Position numbers and translations under genes: made by a program
Notes under the pieces: model-generated
The model's database searches: none
What the model was told of the DNA's origin: nothing
The model's input: only the letters and a program-made list of their open reading frames with translations
Origin: Dialister sp900541485
GTDB taxonomy: Bacteria > Bacillota > Negativicutes > Veillonellales > Dialisteraceae
Assembly (NCBI GenBank): GCA_965119665.1
Contig: OZ221974.1
Location: 310,001 to 374,000 of the forward strand
Length of the DNA stretch: 64,000 nucleotides
Direction: 5' to 3'
Shown: positions 35,024-46,311 of the stretch, piece by piece
Layout of the letters: each line of letters starts with the position of its first letter
Position numbering within the stretch: the stretch's first letter is position 1

Positions 35024-35049
35024 GTTCTCTCAAAACCATATAGAAGAAG
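35024..35049 (-). repeat. 3' arm of the 23S processing stem
   Basis: This 26-base segment is the near-perfect reverse complement, on the transcript, of the segment at 38113-38138 that precedes the 23S gene; they differ at about four positions, some of them G-U compatible. Together they close the stem that RNase III normally cuts. Confidence 0.75.
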
Positions 35050-35100
35050 TCCTCAGGGCTCTCTTTTGCCTTCGGTCTCGCGTTTTTTCGGTGTTTCTTA

Positions 35101-38022
<2,922 letters not shown>

Positions 38023-38112
38023 TACGTTTTCACCTTGACCTTCTTGGCTTTTTGAGTTTCCTTCAGTACGTCAGAAAAATCTTTTCTTGATGAATTGTTT
38101 TTTCTTTCGTTT

Positions 38113-38138
38113 CTTCTTCTATATAGTTTTCAAAGAAC
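38113..38138 (-). repeat. 5' arm of the 23S processing stem
   Basis: Pairs on the transcript with 35024-35049. Shares the core GTTCTTTGAAAACT with the 16S leader arm at 39896-39920, so both stems derive from a common repeat. Confidence 0.75.
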
Positions 38139-38151
38139 AGTTGAGAGTTTT

Positions 38152-38176
38152 GGTTCTCTCAAAACCGAACAGTACA
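38152..38176 (-). repeat. 3' arm of the 16S processing stem
   Basis: On the transcript this 25-base segment is the reverse complement, with a few mismatches, of 39896-39920 in the 16S leader, bracketing the 16S gene. Confidence 0.75.
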
Positions 38177-38224
38177 TTGAATCCGATGTCCGACCTACAC
38201 TTTCCGGATTTCTCCGGCGTGTCT

Positions 38225-39799
<1,575 letters not shown>

Positions 39800-39895
39800 A
39801 GATGTTTGTTTGGCTCGATTTTTTTCTTGCCTTACTTACTCAAATTTATTGCGGTTTCCTTTTTTCATGAAACTCGCACATCGGCATTTGTTCGC

Positions 39896-39920
39896 TGTAC
39901 TGTTCAGTTTTCAAAGAACC
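39896..39920 (-). repeat. 5' arm of the 16S processing stem
   Basis: Located about 97 bases upstream of mature 16S; pairs with 38152-38176. Contains GGTTCTTTGAAAACTGAACA on the minus strand. Confidence 0.75.
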
Positions 39921-39941
39921 ATCGCTCTAAGCGACTTGATT

Positions 39942-39970
39942 AGTTTATCACGGCACTTTTCTTTTGTCAA
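39942..39970 (-). promoter_or_regulatory. rRNA promoter P2
   Basis: Minus strand TTGACA (39965-39970), 17-bp spacer, TAAACT (39942-39947). Near consensus and closest to 16S. Confidence 0.85.
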
Positions 39971-40035
39971 GCAAATTTTTCTCTTTTTTCTTCGCTTTTT
40001 TCGTGCCGTTTACCGCCTAATCGACGGCGGATATT

Positions 40036-40064
40036 ATCCTACCATTTTATTTCCCTTCTGTCAA
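40036..40064 (-). promoter_or_regulatory. rRNA promoter P1
   Basis: Minus strand TTGACA (40059-40064), 17-bp spacer, TAGGAT (40036-40041), 94 bp upstream of P2. It begins only 30 bp past the thiE stop, with no clear terminator between, so thiME read-through could reach the rRNA operon. Confidence 0.82.
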
Positions 40065-40093
40065 GCCGATTCGATAATATATTAAAATTGCAT

Positions 40094-40720
40094 TTACAAT
40101 AGAAAAAACGATGCTTTTAAGGCGACTGCCAAACTTTTGGGATCTTTGGATTTCATAATTGCTGAAATAACTGCAACTCCGTCAACATGACTTCCCTTTA
40201 ATGTGTTTATATTGTTTTGATTGATTCCGCCAATGGCTACCACCGGGACAGAAACAGTCTCTTTTATTTCCCTTAACACATCTACAGGCGTAATAATAAT
40301 GTCTTTTTTTGTTTCAGTAGGAAATATAGCTCCGACCCCTAAATAATCCGCCCCGTCTCGTTCCGCCTTTTCCGCCTCTTCCGGACAATGTGCAGATGCC
40401 CCGATAATCTTATCCTTTCCTATCAACCTTCTGACAATTTTCACAGGGATATCTTGTTGCCCCAAATGTACTCCGTCCGCACCAACAGCCAGCATAATAT
40501 CCAGTCTGTCATTTATAATAAGCGGTATATGGTATTCATCTGTTATTTTCTTTATTGATAAAGCTCTTTGATATATAAGGTAACTGTTTATATTTTTTTC
40601 TCGAAGCTGCACCATTGTGCAACCACCCTCAACAGCAGATCGTATTTTACTCTCAAACTCACAATTCCCCATGCCGCTTCTATCCGTCACCAGATATAAA
40701 CTTGTATCAAATGACTTCAT
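40094..40720 (-). CDS. thiE: Thiamine-phosphate synthase
   Basis: Couples HMP-pyrophosphate with hydroxyethylthiazole phosphate to thiamine phosphate. The 208-residue TIM barrel has LYLVTDRSG, VQLREKN, LIINDRLDIMLAVGADGVHLGQQD, GASAHCPEEAEKAERDGADYLGVGAIFPT and VVAIGGINQNN. Start overlaps thiM by 14 bp after GAGAGGAG. Only thiM accompanies it, indicating thiazole salvage. Confidence 0.96.
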   Translation of the reverse strand: MKSFDTSLYLVTDRSGMGNCEFESKIRSAVEGGCTMVQLREKNINSYLIYQRALSIKKITDEYHIPLIINDRLDIMLAVGADGVHLGQQDIPVKIVRRLIGKDKIIGASAHCPEEAEKAERDGADYLGVGAIFPTETKKDIIITPVDVLREIKETVSVPVVAIGGINQNNINTLKGSHVDGVAVISAIMKSKDPKSLAVALKASFFLL

Positions 40721-41516
40721 ATAGTCGACTCCTCTCTAAAATCACTTCTTTTCTCATTCTGCTGAACCAGTCAAATAATCCCATATGAAAATGCCCATAT
40801 CCTGCATTCATATTTTCTTCCCATGCACATTCTCCGCTAATCCCCATAAATGCTACCGCTCCTGCTGTTGATTCCAGCAAAGTGCCGGACTTATCGGAAA
40901 TAAAAGTGCCTATAAGTGCACTGCATATGCAACCGGTACCCGTTAAAGCAGACATCTCCGGGCACCCGTTACTGCAAATATAAGTCCGTTTCCCATCAGT
41001 TATAATATCCTTTTCTCCCGTTGCAACAACAACACAATGAAAGCGTTGTGCCGTTTCTTTTGTTTTTATAAGTACATCTTTATTGTCTGTTGCACCAGAA
41101 TCCACACCTGTGAAATCAGTTTGCCTGTTGCTCAAAAATAATATTTCCGAAAAATTCCCTCGTATTACAGATACACGAACCATTTGTAATATTTTTTCCA
41201 CTGCCTGCTTGCGAAACACCGTCGATCCGCATCCTACAGGATCCAGCACAACAGGAATTCCTAATTTATTGGCTATTATCCCTGCTTTTATTATTATCTT
41301 TATCTTATCCGCTGAAGGAATTCCTAAATTAAGTACTAAAGAATCTGCATGAATAAGTATTTCCTCCAGCTCTTCCGGTGCCTGACTCATTACGGTAGTT
41401 GCGCTCAGTGCCAAAACGGCATTTGCACAGTCATTAGCAGACACAAAATTAGCAATTTGATAAATAAAGGGACGGCGTCTCTTTATCCCCTCCATCATTT
41501 CAAAAATATCGAGCAT
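40707..41516 (-). CDS. thiM: Hydroxyethylthiazole kinase
   Basis: Phosphorylates salvaged 4-methyl-5-(2-hydroxyethyl)thiazole. The 269-residue ribokinase-like protein has PFIYQIANFVSANDCANAVLALSATTVMS, VVLDPVGCGSTVFR, IRGNFSEILFL and the catalytic SALTGTGCICSALIG. AGGAAAATATT precedes the ATG. No TPP riboswitch motif is seen upstream, and thiD is not adjacent. Confidence 0.95.
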   Translation of the reverse strand: MLDIFEMMEGIKRRRPFIYQIANFVSANDCANAVLALSATTVMSQAPEELEEILIHADSLVLNLGIPSADKIKIIIKAGIIANKLGIPVVLDPVGCGSTVFRKQAVEKILQMVRVSVIRGNFSEILFLSNRQTDFTGVDSGATDNKDVLIKTKETAQRFHCVVVATGEKDIITDGKRTYICSNGCPEMSALTGTGCICSALIGTFISDKSGTLLESTAGAVAFMGISGECAWEENMNAGYGHFHMGLFDWFSRMRKEVILERSRLYEVI

Positions 41517-41576
41517 AATATTTTCCTATCTCCATGAATAATATGTAATAATATTCTTTTATTATATAGTTTCGTT

Positions 41577-41620
41577 AAGCACTATAAAAGCCTCTTCTGA
41601 AAGAGGCTTTTATAGTGCTT
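41577..41620. terminator. Terminator after thioredoxin
   Basis: A 20-bp nearly perfect stem (AAGCACTATAAAAGCCTCTT and complement) around a 3-4 base loop, just past the thioredoxin stop. A/T runs are weak but the stem is very strong. Confidence 0.75.
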
Positions 41621-41628
41621 AAATATCA

Positions 41629-41949
41629 TTATTTTACATCATTCTTTTTTATAAACTCCATAAGCTCCGGATATCCTACATTTCCAAACCCGATAATGCT
41701 ATCAACCGGCTTACCGTCACGGAAAAAAATCAAATTAGGAATCGTATCTACTTCATAACGGGAAGCAAGTTCTTTATCTTCATCACAATTTACACCATAT
41801 ATCGGAACCTGTACTTCCTCAGAAACCTTTTCCATAATCGGACGTAATCGCCGGCAATATCCACACCATGGGGCACTGAATCCAACAATAACATTCCCTT
41901 TCGAAATCGCTTTATCAAAGTTTTCCACTCCAGTTACCGGTTTTATCAT
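41629..41949 (-). CDS. Thioredoxin-family protein
   Basis: A 106-residue single thioredoxin domain, cytoplasmic (no signal). Active site WCGYC (Cys29, Cys32) has Gly-Tyr in place of the classical Gly-Pro, which usually makes the protein more oxidising; the cis-proline segment is VDTIPNLIFF. It has its own consensus promoter (TTGACA/TATAAT) and is a single-gene unit between tmRNA and thiM. Confidence 0.93.
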   Translation of the reverse strand: MIKPVTGVENFDKAISKGNVIVGFSAPWCGYCRRLRPIMEKVSEEVQVPIYGVNCDEDKELASRYEVDTIPNLIFFRDGKPVDSIIGFGNVGYPELMEFIKKNDVK

Positions 41950-41987
41950 AATTTCCCCTCCTATAGTTTACATTTATGTTATATACA

Positions 41988-42016
41988 ATTATATAAAATA
42001 AATCGATAAATGTCAA
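41988..42016 (-). promoter_or_regulatory. Consensus sigma-70/A promoter of the thioredoxin gene
   Basis: Minus strand TTGACA (42011-42016), 17-bp spacer, TATAAT (41988-41993): a perfect consensus, about 40 bp before the ATG with AGGAGGGG between. Confidence 0.88.
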
Positions 42017-42023
42017 TTTAGAA

Positions 42024-42053
42024 ATAAAAAGGCTGTAACTTTTCATTACAGCC
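42024..42053 (-). terminator. Terminator of tmRNA
   Basis: GGCTGTAA pairs with TTACAGCC around a 7-base loop, followed on the minus strand by TTTTTATTT; starts 9 bp after the tmRNA 3' end. Confidence 0.88.
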
Positions 42054-42061
42054 GTTGTTTT

Positions 42062-42406
42062 TGGTGGAGATGAGGGGAGTCGAACCCCTGTCCAAAAAGC
42101 CCACCCCATAAAACTCTCCGAGTGCAGTTATTGTTTTTACATTTAAGTAAAGTTTCGTACAATAACAAACTACCTTTACCGATTTCAGAATTTATTTCCC
42201 TTCAATGTCCTGAACCTCCATTTCCGGTATCCTATTAATTGATGTCAGCCTGTAGCCATAGGAAAACCGCAGGGGACATTAGCAGATTAGGCTGCTAAAG
42301 CAAAATCTTGTTTTGCGTTTAAGGTTTCCCACCGTTTAACGGGGTAGATGGAATCCCGACTCGCTATTTATGATATGGAATCTCCTGTCGAAACCGGTAC
42401 ATCCCC
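42062..42406 (-). ncRNA. ssrA: tmRNA
   Basis: Rescues stalled ribosomes and tags the products. The minus strand begins GGGGATGTACCGGTTTCGAC, ends with the alanine-tRNA-like half GGTTCGACTCCCCTCATCTC followed by encoded CCA, about 345 nt. The tag frame ends in ALAA then TAA; the most likely tag is AKQDFALAA, starting at a GCA resume codon, though a start one to three codons upstream cannot be ruled out. Multiple pseudoknot-forming repeats lie between. Confidence 0.95.
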
Positions 42407-42418
42407 TAATGTATACTC

Positions 42419-42447
42419 ATATTAAAACAATCTTTTATTCTTGTCAA
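42419..42447 (-). promoter_or_regulatory. Promoter of tmRNA
   Basis: TTGACA (42442-42447), 17-bp spacer, TAATAT (42419-42424); start would fall close to the mature 5' end at 42406. Confidence 0.8.
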
Positions 42448-42450
42448 AAT

Positions 42451-43398
42451 TTACATGTTTATATCTTTGTACGCCTTGATATTATTTATGCTCTCAGCTT
42501 CTTTTACTGCTTTTAATATTGCCAGGCGCATCGCTTCCTCTGCCATATAACCTATCGTATCAACAGACGTGTGTATTTCGCCGGATGCCATTGTGAAAAT
42601 TGTATCTCCATCCATAGTTGTATGCACAGGTCGGATGGCTCGGGCAAAACCATCGTGAGCCATGCAGCTGACCATATGACATTCCGTCTTTGAAAGAGCC
42701 GCGTTCGTAATAACACAGCCTATTGTCGTGTTTATTCCATTTATTTCTCTTTGTACGCCTTGCAAGATAAGTTCGGGTGATGATAAGATTTTTTGTTTTT
42801 GGTAATCATATACCCCTGCTAAAATTTTATCGTCTTCAAAGACCTCTCCACAGGCATTAACAGCCACATAGGCACCTACATATACATCATTTTCAAGTTG
42901 TAATTCATGATAACCGGCCCCACTTTTCATGCAGCACCCGAATCCTAAAATTTTACCGACCGTAGCACCTGCCCCGGCACCCACGCAGCCCGATTGAATA
43001 TCTGTACATGCACTTTTGGCCGCCTCATATCCCATATTTAAATCCGGATACTTACGGGAATCACCTATCATCAAATCAAACAGTACCGCTCCACAAACGA
43101 TAGGAACACAAACATTACCTACGCAAAACCCGGTTCCTTCCTCGGCAAGAAATTTCATACATCCCGAGGCTGCTTCCAGACCAAAAGCAGATCCGCCGGA
43201 AAGAACAACCGCATTTATTTTTTGGACTGTTTTCTCCGGTCGTAATAAATCGGTTTCCCTTGTTCCCGGAGCCCATCCGCGTACATCTACCCCCGCGGTT
43301 GCCCCTCCTTTTGGTGCAAGAATAACTGTCACACCTGTCAACTTGCTTATATCTTCTTTTGTGCCTATTTTAAATCCCGGGACATTTATTTTTGCCAT
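42451..43398 (-). CDS. P1-family (S58) self-processing peptidase
   Basis: A 315-residue DmpA/P1-type N-terminal nucleophile amidohydrolase: PKGGATAGVDVRGWAPGTRETDLL, VLSGGSAFGLEAASG, GCVGAGAGATVGK, and NTTIGCVITNAALSK, where family precedent predicts autocleavage before a Thr. Start at 43398 follows the rluD stop by one base; the longer frame to 43467 would overlap rluD. Relatives cleave D-aminoacyl or beta-aminoacyl peptides, but the substrate here is unknown. Confidence 0.88.
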   Translation of the reverse strand: MAKINVPGFKIGTKEDISKLTGVTVILAPKGGATAGVDVRGWAPGTRETDLLRPEKTVQKINAVVLSGGSAFGLEAASGCMKFLAEEGTGFCVGNVCVPIVCGAVLFDLMIGDSRKYPDLNMGYEAAKSACTDIQSGCVGAGAGATVGKILGFGCCMKSGAGYHELQLENDVYVGAYVAVNACGEVFEDDKILAGVYDYQKQKILSSPELILQGVQREINGINTTIGCVITNAALSKTECHMVSCMAHDGFARAIRPVHTTMDGDTIFTMASGEIHTSVDTIGYMAEEAMRLAILKAVKEAESINNIKAYKDINM

Positions 43399-43399
43399 T

Positions 43400-44326
43400 T
43401 TATATAGGAGTGCCCTTCCTGGCCAAATCCAAACATTGCAACATGTCATCCGGAATCGGTGCCTCAAAGTGCATGGATTCTCCTGTCACCGGATGTTTTA
43501 AATCTAAAGTATGAGAGTGTAAAGCTTGCCCTTCGATGGGAAAATGATCTTTTTTCCATCCATACAAAGGATCATTTACTACTGCATGATGAATATGCGC
43601 CATATGTACCCGAATTTGATGAGTTCTTCCTGTCTCCAGCTTACACTCAATCCATGAATAGCGGGGTAAATATTCCAAGACACGAAAATGTGTAATCGCC
43701 TCTTTCCCCGACTCCGGCTGCACATCCCATTTCATTCTATCTTTCGTACTTCTTCCGATAGGAAATCTGATAACACCGGCAGCCCCTTCCATTTGTCCAT
43801 GAACAAGTGCTATATAGCACCGCTGTGCATCATGAATAGCAATTTGCTTTTGTAAAGAGATATATGCTCTTTCTGATTTCGCAACAACCATGACTCCCGA
43901 AGTGTCCTTATCTAAACGATGAACAATACCCGGCCGTTTTCTATCACCTACAGTTAATATGCTGTCACCGCAATGACATAAGAGTGCATTTGCCAAGGTT
44001 CCGCTCGTATTTCCTGCCCCAGGATGAACAACCATCCCCCGTTCTTTATTGATAACCATCATGTCTTCATCTTCATAAAGAATGTGTAAAGGAATATTTT
44101 CTGCTACTAATTCAATTTCCTCCCTTTCTTCCCAGGAAAATTGAATTTCCTCTGATTCCGAGACATGATAATTTTGTCGGATGACTTTCCCGGATACAAG
44201 TTTGGCAGTGCCATTTTTTATCCATTTTTGGACCTCTGCACGAGTAAGGCCGGTCTTGTCGGTCAGAAAAACATCTAAACGTTGCCCCTGGTTCTCACTC
44301 TTTACTATGTATTTTTTTTGAATCAT
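43400..44326 (-). CDS. 23S rRNA pseudouridine synthase, RluD-like
   Basis: A 308-residue RluA-family enzyme: N-terminal S4 domain (GQRLDVFLTDKTGLTRAEVQKWI), catalytic HRLDKDTSGVMVV (Asp in the centre), YEDEDMMVINKERGMVVHPGAG and LETGRTHQIRVHMAHI. Such enzymes modify helix 69 of 23S rRNA. The ATG overlaps lspA by 4 bp, the usual lspA-rluD arrangement. Confidence 0.94.
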   Translation of the reverse strand: MIQKKYIVKSENQGQRLDVFLTDKTGLTRAEVQKWIKNGTAKLVSGKVIRQNYHVSESEEIQFSWEEREEIELVAENIPLHILYEDEDMMVINKERGMVVHPGAGNTSGTLANALLCHCGDSILTVGDRKRPGIVHRLDKDTSGVMVVAKSERAYISLQKQIAIHDAQRCYIALVHGQMEGAAGVIRFPIGRSTKDRMKWDVQPESGKEAITHFRVLEYLPRYSWIECKLETGRTHQIRVHMAHIHHAVVNDPLYGWKKDHFPIEGQALHSHTLDLKHPVTGESMHFEAPIPDDMLQCLDLARKGTPI

Positions 44327-44757
44327 CCGTCATGTCTCCAAAAATAAAGCATAATAAGTGTTACCCCTAAACAAATGGCTATATCCGCCACATTAAAAAT
44401 CGGCCAGACCCTGAAATCAAGAAAGTCTACCACTCCGCCAAACCGAACCCGGTCTATAGCATTTCCCAACGCTCCGCCAAGCACACATCCCACAGCTATT
44501 GGAAAATATAAAGGTTTAGAAGGAATTCTGTCTCTCAGCCAAACGAAAGCAATAAACAGTATCCCTACAATGCCCAGAAGAAAAAAATCTTGATTGGGCA
44601 ATACTCCAAAAGCAGCCCCCGGATTTGATATATATGTTAAATGAAATATATTTGTGAGAACGGGAATCGTTTCTCCCAAATCCATATGTGTATACACAAA
44701 ATACTTGACCAATTGGTCTAAAGCAACCGTTACAAATGCTGTAAAAATCGTAAACAT
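44323..44757 (-). CDS. lspA: Lipoprotein signal peptidase
   Basis: Cleaves prolipoprotein signals after lipidation. From the ATG at 44757 (GGAGG upstream) it has 144 residues and four membrane helices. Catalytic aspartates are Asp102 (GNAIDRVRFGGVVDF) and Asp125 (FNVADIAI); the N-terminal motif DQLVKY and NPGAAFG are also present. It would process the lipoprotein encoded at 1-2 kb. Confidence 0.96.
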   Translation of the reverse strand: MFTIFTAFVTVALDQLVKYFVYTHMDLGETIPVLTNIFHLTYISNPGAAFGVLPNQDFFLLGIVGILFIAFVWLRDRIPSKPLYFPIAVGCVLGGALGNAIDRVRFGGVVDFLDFRVWPIFNVADIAICLGVTLIMLYFWRHDG

Positions 44758-44801
44758 AAAACCTCCTGACCACAATTATATCATAGTCTTTTGGTCAAAA
44801 A

Positions 44802-44823
44802 AAATGACCTCTAAAGGTCATTT
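44802..44823 (-). terminator. Terminator after the G5/3D-domain gene
   Basis: Perfect stem AAATGACCT with its complement around a 4-base loop and a run of eight T on the minus strand, just after the stop at 44829. Confidence 0.88.
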
Positions 44824-44828
44824 CTCTT

Positions 44829-45803
44829 TTAATAACTTACAAACACTTGGATATCACGTCTTCCAAATTGATAACATTCATCATAGCTTTCCATGCATAA
44901 ATCAATTTTTTTCCCTTTAATTGCTCCACCGGTATCAGCGGCTACTGCATCTCCGTATTGTGGGATATATACTTTAGACCCTAATGGAATCACATTGGGA
45001 TCTACTGCAACCGTGCCATACCCGGCCCGTGTACCGGTAGCAGTAATGCCCTCGCCGCCACCATCACTCGGGTGATATGCCGTAGCATTCATAGTTGTTA
45101 CCCATCCGACAGCGCCTTCTCTATTTCCTGTTTTTACTACCCCTTTAGTACCGCTCTGGATAATTTCTGACCTAAGTGTACTTTGCTTTATTACTTCACC
45201 GTTTGATAAAAACTCTTCAACTTCAACTTTACGCTTGCCCGGAATACATTCTTCGACAATGATTGTTTCATCAGTCCCGAGACTGTCATCATACCACCTT
45301 ACATATTCCTTCGGTGCGTCCTCAATTTTCTCGACCGTACGAACCATATAAGGAACTACATGAATTTTCATGTTCTTATGGATTTTTAAAAATCCATCTT
45401 CCAGCGGCATCATCTTTCGCCAATCATAGCCGGCATCATTAACTGCCCCTTGCACTGTTTGCTGTGTTGTATAAATAACTGTCGAAATACCATTCTCAAT
45501 AATAGTTACAGGAACCGCTCTTTCAATATAAAGAACAGAACCATTCTGTATATCAGATGTAGTCGTCCAATACTTATCATGAGATTGTAAAGGCTTTTTT
45601 AGGTCATTCAACACATATATAAAGTTATTTGCCTTTGTATACAAAACTTCTTTTCTTCCTTCATCGCAGACAGTTATCTGCTTGGATTCTGAAGCTGAAA
45701 GATCAAGTTCTGTCACTGCAAATCCCGGAATCATAGCTGCCATAGAAATTAATAGGGAACCGACTATGACTGTCCGAGCTTTTTTTTGAAATGTATTTTT
45801 CAT
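44829..45803 (-). CDS. Exported G5/3D-domain cell-wall protein (YabE/Rpf2-like)
   Basis: A 324-residue secreted protein. I start at ATG 45803: it opens a signal peptide (KKARTVIVGSLLISMAAMIPGFA), has TAGGAGAG upstream, and a promoter ends 16 bp before. It contains a DUF348-type repeat, a G5 domain (about 150-225, with EECIPGKRKVEVEEFLSNG) and a C-terminal 3D domain with the three Asp signature (TAYHPSDGG, AVDPNVIPLGSKVYIP, AADTGGAIKGKKIDL). 3D domains belong to lytic-transglycosylase-like double-psi barrels. Probable peptidoglycan remodelling enzyme. Confidence 0.9.
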   Translation of the reverse strand: MKNTFQKKARTVIVGSLLISMAAMIPGFAVTELDLSASESKQITVCDEGRKEVLYTKANNFIYVLNDLKKPLQSHDKYWTTTSDIQNGSVLYIERAVPVTIIENGISTVIYTTQQTVQGAVNDAGYDWRKMMPLEDGFLKIHKNMKIHVVPYMVRTVEKIEDAPKEYVRWYDDSLGTDETIIVEECIPGKRKVEVEEFLSNGEVIKQSTLRSEIIQSGTKGVVKTGNREGAVGWVTTMNATAYHPSDGGGEGITATGTRAGYGTVAVDPNVIPLGSKVYIPQYGDAVAADTGGAIKGKKIDLCMESYDECYQFGRRDIQVFVSY

Positions 45804-45825
45804 GAATATCTCTCCTACAGGTGTC

Positions 45826-45853
45826 ATTCTACCATAGGTGGACATTTTGTCAA
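45826..45853 (-). promoter_or_regulatory. Promoter of the G5/3D-domain gene
   Basis: TTGACA (45848-45853), 16-bp spacer, TAGAAT (45826-45831) on the minus strand. It lies inside the longer open frame, which supports the downstream start. Confidence 0.75.
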
Positions 45854-46311
45854 ATTTACTTAGGTTTACAATTTTAAAAATAGATATAATTACTATAAAT
45901 ACTGGAAAAATAAAAACACGCAAAATGTATTTTTCGTGTTTTTATTATATAAATTTTATTTTTCGTTTCAATTATAACAGATATTTACTGAATATATTTG
46001 ATACTCAAATTGTTAATATTGTTCACTGGGAATGGACATAATCATTTTAGATGATGGAAAGTTTATTTTCTAATAGCTGTGTTTGGAATTCATTCTCTTC
46101 AATCCTCATAAAAAAGAGGTCCTAAAATTGATATTCGACTCGTATTTTATGGCCTCTTTTTTCCTCATTTTTCAGTTTTTCTCACCCCTTTAAATATTAA
46201 TTTTTTATTAAATGTGGGGATTTTTTTCTAATTTGATTCAATTATGATGATTCACACCCAAAAACATTTCAAAATTCACTATAAAGTGGTTAATAGAGAT
46301 TTTTTATACAT
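45854..46311. other. AT-rich intergenic region, no gene seen
   Basis: About 450 bp. It holds an inverted repeat at 45911-45944 (AAAAACACG and complement, 15-base loop) and the larger hairpin at 46110-46162. No frame with a credible ribosome site. Confidence 0.6.
46110..46162. terminator. Bidirectional terminator-like hairpin downstream of ppk
   Basis: AAAAAAGAGG-CCTAAAAT pairs with ATTTTATGG-CCTCTTTTTT around a 15-base loop, with A and T runs on both sides. It is 150 bp past the ppk stop, so ppk mRNA may have a long 3' untranslated part. Confidence 0.6.

Noticed and set aside
41517..41628. TPP riboswitch upstream of thiM
   Set aside because: No CTGAGA or ACCTGATC-like core; only a strong terminator hairpin of the upstream gene is present.
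45838..46041. A 67-codon plus-strand frame
   Set aside because: AT-rich chance frame overlapping the promoter of the G5/3D gene, without a ribosome site.
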